This document shows, in pieces, positions 59,845-64,000 of a DNA stretch of 64,000 nucleotides. A model generated the notes under the pieces. That model searched no databases. It was given only the letters and a program-made list of their open reading frames with translations, and was not told the origin of the DNA. Every line of letters begins with the position of its first letter. The stretch's first letter is position 1. The translations under genes were made by a program, and so were the position numbers. The DNA comes from Companilactobacillus allii. Its GTDB lineage: Bacteria; Bacillota; Bacilli; Lactobacillales; Lactobacillaceae. The DNA lies in the NCBI RefSeq assembly GCF_001971585.1, contig NZ_CP019323.1:1540053-1604052 (forward strand), read 5' to 3'.

Positions 59845-62193
59845 ATGATGCAAAATGAACCGACGCGTACTACAAAAAAGCAAAAGGTGAGTCTATGGAC
59901 TAGGATCAAATTGATTAAGTATGATTATTGGTTAATAGCCATTCTAATTTTAGCGACCTTTTTATATACATGGAACATTTGGGAGGCTGGTGAAGCCAAT
60001 AGCTTTTATACTGCGGCTGTTGTCAGTATGACCAAGAGCTTTAAAAACTTCTGGTATGCCAGTTTTGACCCAGCTGGATTTATTACAGTTGATAAGCCAC
60101 CCGTTGCACTTTGGTTTATGGCAATTAGTGTCAAGATATTTGGTGTTCATGGTTGGAGTTTAGTTTTATCATCAATTCTATTTGGAATTGGTTCGGTATA
60201 TCTGATGTACAACCTTATTCACAGGCGATTTGGTAAGATACCTGCTAGATTAGCGGCCTTGATTATGACATTAACGCCTATTGTTGTTGCCGATTCAAGA
60301 ACTAACAATATGGATGCAACATTGATATTTTTCTTATTATTATCGATATATTTTGTTCAAAAAGCGGTATTTAAGAATCAGCAACGATATTTATGGATAG
60401 GCTTTTCATTGATGGGTATTGCTTTCAACGTCAAAATGTTACAGGCCTTTATGATTCTACCGGCCCTATATCTTTATTATTGGATTGCTACTAATATTGG
60501 CTGGAAGAAAAAATTAGCTCATCTGGGAATCGCTACAGTTTTCCTAGCGGTGTTTACATTGATTTGGCCATTATCAGTTGATATGACCAATCCATCCAAT
60601 CGTCCATATGAAGGTGGTTCTGAAACTAATTCAGCGTTGGAGCTTGCCTTTGGATATAACGGTACGCAACGTTTGTTAGGACAAACAACTGGTACTGGTG
60701 GAGCATTCCCTGGTATGGGATCGAGTTCCAAGAAGAGTGCTAGTTCAAAAGCTCCTGGATCTTCGTCGAAGAAATCTTCAAATAATCCACCGGCAAAGCC
60801 AAGTTCATCAACTTCTAAATCATCATCTAAAAAGCCAACTGGAACGCCTCCAACGAATAAAACTGGAAATGGTCCTGGAGGTAGTACGAAAGGAGCTGGT
60901 ACTGGTGGTGCTGGGGGTGGAGCCTTTAGTATCGGTAGTGTTGGTCCGTTTAGATTATTTGGACTAGATTTAGGACCTCAAATAAGTTGGTTATTAATTA
61001 TTTCTATTTTAGGTCTAATATCCAGTTACTTTTATTTCCGTGGTTCACGTATGAAGAAGTGGTGGTCTCTTACACCACAACGTAAGGAATTATGGCTTTG
61101 GGCTGGTTGGTTAGTTCCAGTATATGGATTCTTCTCAGTTGCCAGTTTCTTCCATCCTTACTATACAATCATGCTTGCACCAGCGATTGCTGCATTAGGC
61201 GGTGTTGGTATTTATACAATGATCAAGCAGTGGAAAGAAAAATCTCTTTGGTCAATGATTTTGCCAATAGCAATACTATCAACAGCTATATTACAAGCGT
61301 GGTATGTTGCACAGTATTATTCAATAATAGCTTGGGTATTATTGGGCGTTGGTGTCTTGATATCAATTCCATTATTCGCCCTACCTTGGATTTCTATAAA
61401 TTTGAAAAACAAGCACATTTGGCCAATTTCTGGAGTTATTTTAATAATGTTGGCACCGACATTTTGGTCATTAACACCAACAATAGCTGGTGAATCTGCG
61501 CAGATTCCTACTGCAGGACCTTCATTATTAACATCCAGTGGTGGAATGACTACTGCCGGAGGTATGGGAGGTTCAGTTGATTCTACGTTGCTTAAGTATT
61601 TAAAGAAACATCAAGGAAATGCTGAATACTTATTTGCGACAGATGATTCAAGTACAGCTGCACCTTACATTATTTCTACTGGTAAAGCAGTCATGTCTAT
61701 TGGTGGATTTAATGGAACAGATAAAGCTATTACATTAAAACAATTTAAAAAGTTAGTTAAAGAAGGAAAAGTTAAGTATTACTATTCAGGTGGTAAAACT
61801 GGTGGTAGTAATACAGCGATTGTTAACTGGATTAAGAAGAATGCCAAAAAGGTCAAATTAAGTGGCAATAATTCAGCAACATCCTCAATCACCACATCTA
61901 CAAAAACAAGTTCTACATCTGCAAATGAAATGGGAACACCGCCAACATCTGGAAATGCGCCAAGTGGAGCAGGTGGAAATTCTTCAACAGCACCAACTTC
62001 ACAAGGAGCAACACCACCATCAGGTTCCTCAAGTAAAAAGATGAAAAAACCATCAGGTTCATCAAGTAAGATGAAGAAACCTTCTAAGAAACCATCTAAC
62101 ATGGGTGGTGCACCTGAAGGAATGACTGGTGGAATGACCGGTGGAATGGGATCATCTGGAACTCTTTATGATCTATCAGATATCTATGATTAA
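59845..62193 (+). CDS. PMT-family (GT-C) membrane glycosyltransferase, YkcB-like
   Basis: The 782-residue protein has about 12 helices. WEAGEANSFYTAAVVSM (about 47-63) holds the acidic residue expected for GT-C catalysis, and FITVDKPPVALWFMA follows. Such enzymes move a sugar from polyprenyl-phosphate to a cell-envelope acceptor outside the membrane. Two low-complexity stretches are inserted: about 282-362 (Ser, Lys, Pro, Gly) and about 672-769 (Ser, Thr, Pro, Lys, Met, Gly), which ends GMTGGMTGGMGSSG. Between them is an extracellular alpha/beta domain. It resembles B. subtilis YkcB in my memory. It is followed by a GT2 gene after 25 bases; the CiaR-type promoter is upstream. The acceptor is unknown. 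Confidence 0.88.
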   Translation: MMQNEPTRTTKKQKVSLWTRIKLIKYDYWLIAILILATFLYTWNIWEAGEANSFYTAAVVSMTKSFKNFWYASFDPAGFITVDKPPVALWFMAISVKIFGVHGWSLVLSSILFGIGSVYLMYNLIHRRFGKIPARLAALIMTLTPIVVADSRTNNMDATLIFFLLLSIYFVQKAVFKNQQRYLWIGFSLMGIAFNVKMLQAFMILPALYLYYWIATNIGWKKKLAHLGIATVFLAVFTLIWPLSVDMTNPSNRPYEGGSETNSALELAFGYNGTQRLLGQTTGTGGAFPGMGSSSKKSASSKAPGSSSKKSSNNPPAKPSSSTSKSSSKKPTGTPPTNKTGNGPGGSTKGAGTGGAGGGAFSIGSVGPFRLFGLDLGPQISWLLIISILGLISSYFYFRGSRMKKWWSLTPQRKELWLWAGWLVPVYGFFSVASFFHPYYTIMLAPAIAALGGVGIYTMIKQWKEKSLWSMILPIAILSTAILQAWYVAQYYSIIAWVLLGVGVLISIPLFALPWISINLKNKHIWPISGVILIMLAPTFWSLTPTIAGESAQIPTAGPSLLTSSGGMTTAGGMGGSVDSTLLKYLKKHQGNAEYLFATDDSSTAAPYIISTGKAVMSIGGFNGTDKAITLKQFKKLVKEGKVKYYYSGGKTGGSNTAIVNWIKKNAKKVKLSGNNSATSSITTSTKTSSTSANEMGTPPTSGNAPSGAGGNSSTAPTSQGATPPSGSSSKKMKKPSGSSSKMKKPSKKPSNMGGAPEGMTGGMTGGMGSSGTLYDLSDIYD

Positions 62194-62218
62194 ACTTAAA
62201 TGAAAGGAATGAGTAGTC

Positions 62219-63184
62219 ATGGCTCAATTAATTTCAATTGTCTTACCGGTCTTTAACGAAGAACCAGGTATACAGGCAACTATTGATACATTATTAAATT
62301 TCACGGAGCAACAAAAGGAGGATTATGAACTGATTTTCGTTGATGACGGTTCAAAGGATAATTCAGCCCAAATCATTCATAAAGCAATTGAACAAAATCC
62401 TAGTATTAAACTAGTTGAGTTTTCACGTAATTTTGGTCATCAATTGGCTATAACTGCGGGTCTTCAATATACTCATGGAGATGCCGTTGTAGTAATGGAT
62501 GCAGACCTTCAAGATCCACCAGAGGTAATCCCAAGGATGATTGAGAAGTGGCATGCAGGATATGACATTGTTTATGGAAAGAGAATGCAAAGGGATGGTG
62601 AAACGGCTTTTAAAAAGTTCACCGCCGCAATGTTTTATCGAACCTTCAAAAAACTAGCAACTATTGATATGCCACTTGATACTGGAGATTTCAGGTTGAT
62701 GAATCGCAAGGCTGTTAAACAATTGCAAAAATTACATGAACAAGATCCCTTTGTTAGAGGACAAGTTACCTGGATAGGATTCAAACAAACTAGTGTTAAA
62801 TATCATCGTCAAGAACGTATCGCAGGTGAAACCAAGTATCCTTTGTCCAAGATGATCAAATTAGCAATTGATGGAATCACGTCATTTTCAATGAAACCAT
62901 TACAGTTCGCAAATATGTTTTCGATTATTCCTTTAGTTAGTGGTGTGTTTTATCTTGGATATTTATTCACGACTGGCAACTATACTGCGTCCTCAGTTGG
63001 TGTAACTATATTATTATTCACACTTGGATTGCTGCTATTATCCATAGGAATCCTAGGAAGTTATCTTGGCCGTGTGTTGGACCAAGTCAATAATCGACCA
63101 AGGTTTATTGTCAGTGAAACCCAAGGATTTCAAGAGCGTAATAAAGGAATTCATCACTTGGAAACTAGACAGATTCGTAACTAG
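62219..63184 (+). CDS. Polyprenyl-phosphate glycosyltransferase (GT2), YkcC/GtrB-like
   Basis: The 321-residue enzyme has a GT2 domain (SIVLPVFNEEPGIQATIDTL, FVDDGSKDNS, VVMDADLQDPPEVIPRM with the DxD motif) and two C-terminal membrane helices (about 230-255 and 262-285), as in DPM1, GtrB, ArnC and CsbB. It should load a sugar from a nucleotide donor onto undecaprenyl-phosphate for the GT-C enzyme encoded just upstream. No GtrA-type flippase gene is present. The ATG lies after a GAAAGGA site. The stop is 7 bases before a micro-protein ORF. Confidence 0.93.
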   Translation: MAQLISIVLPVFNEEPGIQATIDTLLNFTEQQKEDYELIFVDDGSKDNSAQIIHKAIEQNPSIKLVEFSRNFGHQLAITAGLQYTHGDAVVVMDADLQDPPEVIPRMIEKWHAGYDIVYGKRMQRDGETAFKKFTAAMFYRTFKKLATIDMPLDTGDFRLMNRKAVKQLQKLHEQDPFVRGQVTWIGFKQTSVKYHRQERIAGETKYPLSKMIKLAIDGITSFSMKPLQFANMFSIIPLVSGVFYLGYLFTTGNYTASSVGVTILLFTLGLLLLSIGILGSYLGRVLDQVNNRPRFIVSETQGFQERNKGIHHLETRQIRN

Positions 63185-63191
63185 GTGAAAA

Positions 63192-63314
63192 ATGACACAG
63201 ATTTTGATTGGAGTAACTAGTTTATTAGTTATTGTTGGTATTCTAGTGATACCAACGGATGCTAATCAGTCAAGTAAAGATAAGGAACGAAACAAAAGAA
63301 AAGAAGGGAAGTGA
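63192..63314 (+). CDS. 40-residue membrane micro-protein
   Basis: The ORF encodes a hydrophobic helix (about residues 3-21, ILIGVTSLLVIVGILVIP) followed by a highly charged tail ending KDKERNKRKEGK. Its ribosome site AGGTG overlaps the stop codon region of the GT2 gene and is only 4 bases from the ATG, so translation may depend on coupling. No family was recognised. Confidence 0.55.
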   Translation: MTQILIGVTSLLVIVGILVIPTDANQSSKDKERNKRKEGK

Positions 63315-63419
63315 CGATTAGTTCTCTCACAAATTTTAATATGATTAACTTAGTGTTTTAACATGTTGAAACAAATTTCAACTATTTGAAGTTGAATGCT
63401 TTTTAAACTCACGCTAGTG

Positions 63420-63545
63420 TGTTAAAGTAGTGATAAATTTGGTAGGTAACGCAATTGTCATGGACAATTGAATACCAGATTGAACATGAACTATCCCATT
63501 CATTGAAGAAGCTGATGATAACCCAGTCATCAGCTTTTTTTTGTA
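63420..63545 (+). ncRNA. Candidate structured RNA (small RNA or 3' UTR) ending in a terminator
   Basis: A nested hairpin lies at about 63441-63475: GGTA/TACC outside and CAATTGTC-ATG-GACAATTG inside. About 30 unpaired bases follow, then a strong terminator AAGCTGATGA/TCATCAGCTT with eight T residues (63505-63543). No ORF is seen. It could be an independent small RNA, with TTGAAT-N17-TAGTGT at about 63391-63419 as a weak promoter, or the 3' end of the glycosylation operon. The layout of a hairpin, a single strand and a terminator resembles regulatory RNAs. Confidence 0.45.
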
Positions 63546-63546
63546 T

Positions 63547-63590
63547 AAAAAAATAGGATTTTCACAAAAGTGAAGATCCTATTTTGAGCA
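63547..63590 (-). terminator. Terminator of guaC
   Basis: On the minus strand ATAGGATCTTCAC and GTGAAAATCCTAT pair around TTTT, with a T-run after. It faces the plus-strand terminator just upstream. Confidence 0.88.
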
Positions 63591-63613
63591 TCAAATTGAA
63601 TATTTGAGTAGTA

Positions 63614-64000
63614 TTAGTCACCGTTATAAATAGAATTTTTAACGATTACGTAATCAACTTTTCTAAGTGAATCAAGAGTCTTTCCACCAGCATATGAAAT
63701 GGCTGATTGGAGATCTTCTTGCATCTCTGTCAATGTGTTTACAATGGATCCTTTATAAGGAACCAACATCTTTTTACCTTCAACGTTCTTATAAACGCCT
63801 TTTTGGAATTGAGATGCAGAGCCAAAGTATTCTTTGTACTCTTGACCATCTTTTTCAACAATTTTACCGGGAGACTCAGTATGTCCAGCAAATAGAGAAC
63901 CAATCATTACCATACTTGCTCCAAAACGTACTGATTTAGCGATGTCACCGTCATTTCTTATACCACCATCAGCTATAATGGGTTTGCTTGCGGCTTTTGC
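63614..64000 (-). CDS. guaC: GMP reductase (3' part; 5' end outside the window)
   Basis: GuaC reduces GMP to IMP with NADPH in purine salvage. The last 129 codons are visible, from about residue 197 of a 325-residue enzyme. [22 protein letters not shown] and [16 protein letters not shown] are the phosphate-binding loops of the IMPDH/GMPR barrel, and [21 protein letters not shown] and [12 protein letters not shown] are typical of the GuaC branch, in contrast to IMP dehydrogenase. The frame is open through the right edge of the window. Confidence 0.93.
   Translation of the reverse strand, partial: AKAASKPIIADGGIRNDGDIAKSVRFGASMVMIGSLFAGHTESPGKIVEKDGQEYKEYFGSASQFQKGVYKNVEGKKMLVPYKGSIVNTLTEMQEDLQSAISYAGGKTLDSLRKVDYVIVKNSIYNGD

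Noticed and set aside
60519-62102. Frames on both strands across the Ser/Pro/Gly-rich parts of the PMT-like gene
   Set aside because: Low-complexity DNA opens other frames; none has a ribosome site.

Overview
This 64 kb window is ordinary chromosome of a low-GC Gram-positive bacterium of the family Lactobacillaceae. The 16S rRNA, the low G+C content, the TTG/GTG starts with strong AGGAGG-type ribosome sites, the SAM-III (S_MK) leader before metK and a WxL-type surface protein all point there. Companilactobacillus or a close genus is my best guess, but that is inference from memory of 16S signatures and not a search. No phage, insertion sequence, CRISPR array or plasmid gene was seen. || Layout. 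1-1.1 kb: 3' part of a lipoteichoic acid synthase gene. 1.2-7.1 kb: a complete rRNA operon (tandem promoters, 16S, tRNA-Ile, tRNA-Ala, 23S, 5S, then tRNA-Asn, tRNA-Ser, tRNA-Arg). 7.2-18.4 kb: a complete acetyl-type diaminopimelate/lysine pathway. lysC-dapF run leftward; lysA-dapD-deacetylase-dapA-dapB-two tandem aminotransferases-asd run rightward behind a lysine riboswitch. 18.4-23.2 kb: AzlC/AzlD exporter, an unknown transporter, and a TetR-controlled ABC exporter whose permease is frameshifted in an A8 tract. 23.5-28.9 kb: anaerobic ribonucleotide reductase nrdD-nrdG, a P1B metal ATPase and an alkyl-purine DNA glycosylase. 29-36 kb: tRNA-Glu, tRNA-Val, small membrane proteins, an N-formylglutamate amidohydrolase-like enzyme, metK under an S_MK box, a 14-helix MFS pump, a PAP2 phosphatase and a GH73/LysM autolysin. 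36-48.9 kb: leuS under a T-box, a MurJ/YtgP-type flippase, a LysR-oxidoreductase-flavoprotein set, NAD(P)H-hydrate dehydratase, tRNA-Leu, MerR regulator, macrodomain protein, mscL and a CPA1 antiporter. 48.9-53.6 kb: brnQ behind an isoleucine T-box plus an Ile-rich upstream ORF, then argG-argH. 53.6-64 kb: two overlapping ASCH-domain genes, a 972-residue WxL-like surface protein, a CiaR/CiaH-like two-component system, a divergent YkcB/YkcC-like glycosylation operon with two micro-proteins, a candidate small RNA, and the 3' part of guaC. || How the parts work together. Amino-acid supply is the main theme. Lysine is made from aspartate by a full set of enzymes gated by lysine; isoleucine uptake is gated by T-box and possibly by an Ile-rich leader ORF; leucine charging is gated by a T-box; SAM synthesis is gated by SAM; arginine synthesis has a candidate ArgR operator. 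A second theme is the cell envelope: LTA synthase, lipid flippase, autolysin, WxL protein and a CiaR-linked polyprenyl-phosphate glycosylation operon. || The observations I consider most worth a second look are the Ile-rich upstream ORF that overlaps the brnQ start, the exact CiaR-type repeat before the glycosylation operon with its micro-proteins, the palindrome that gives two convergent genes the same last seven residues, and the structured transcript-like region at 63.4-63.5 kb.
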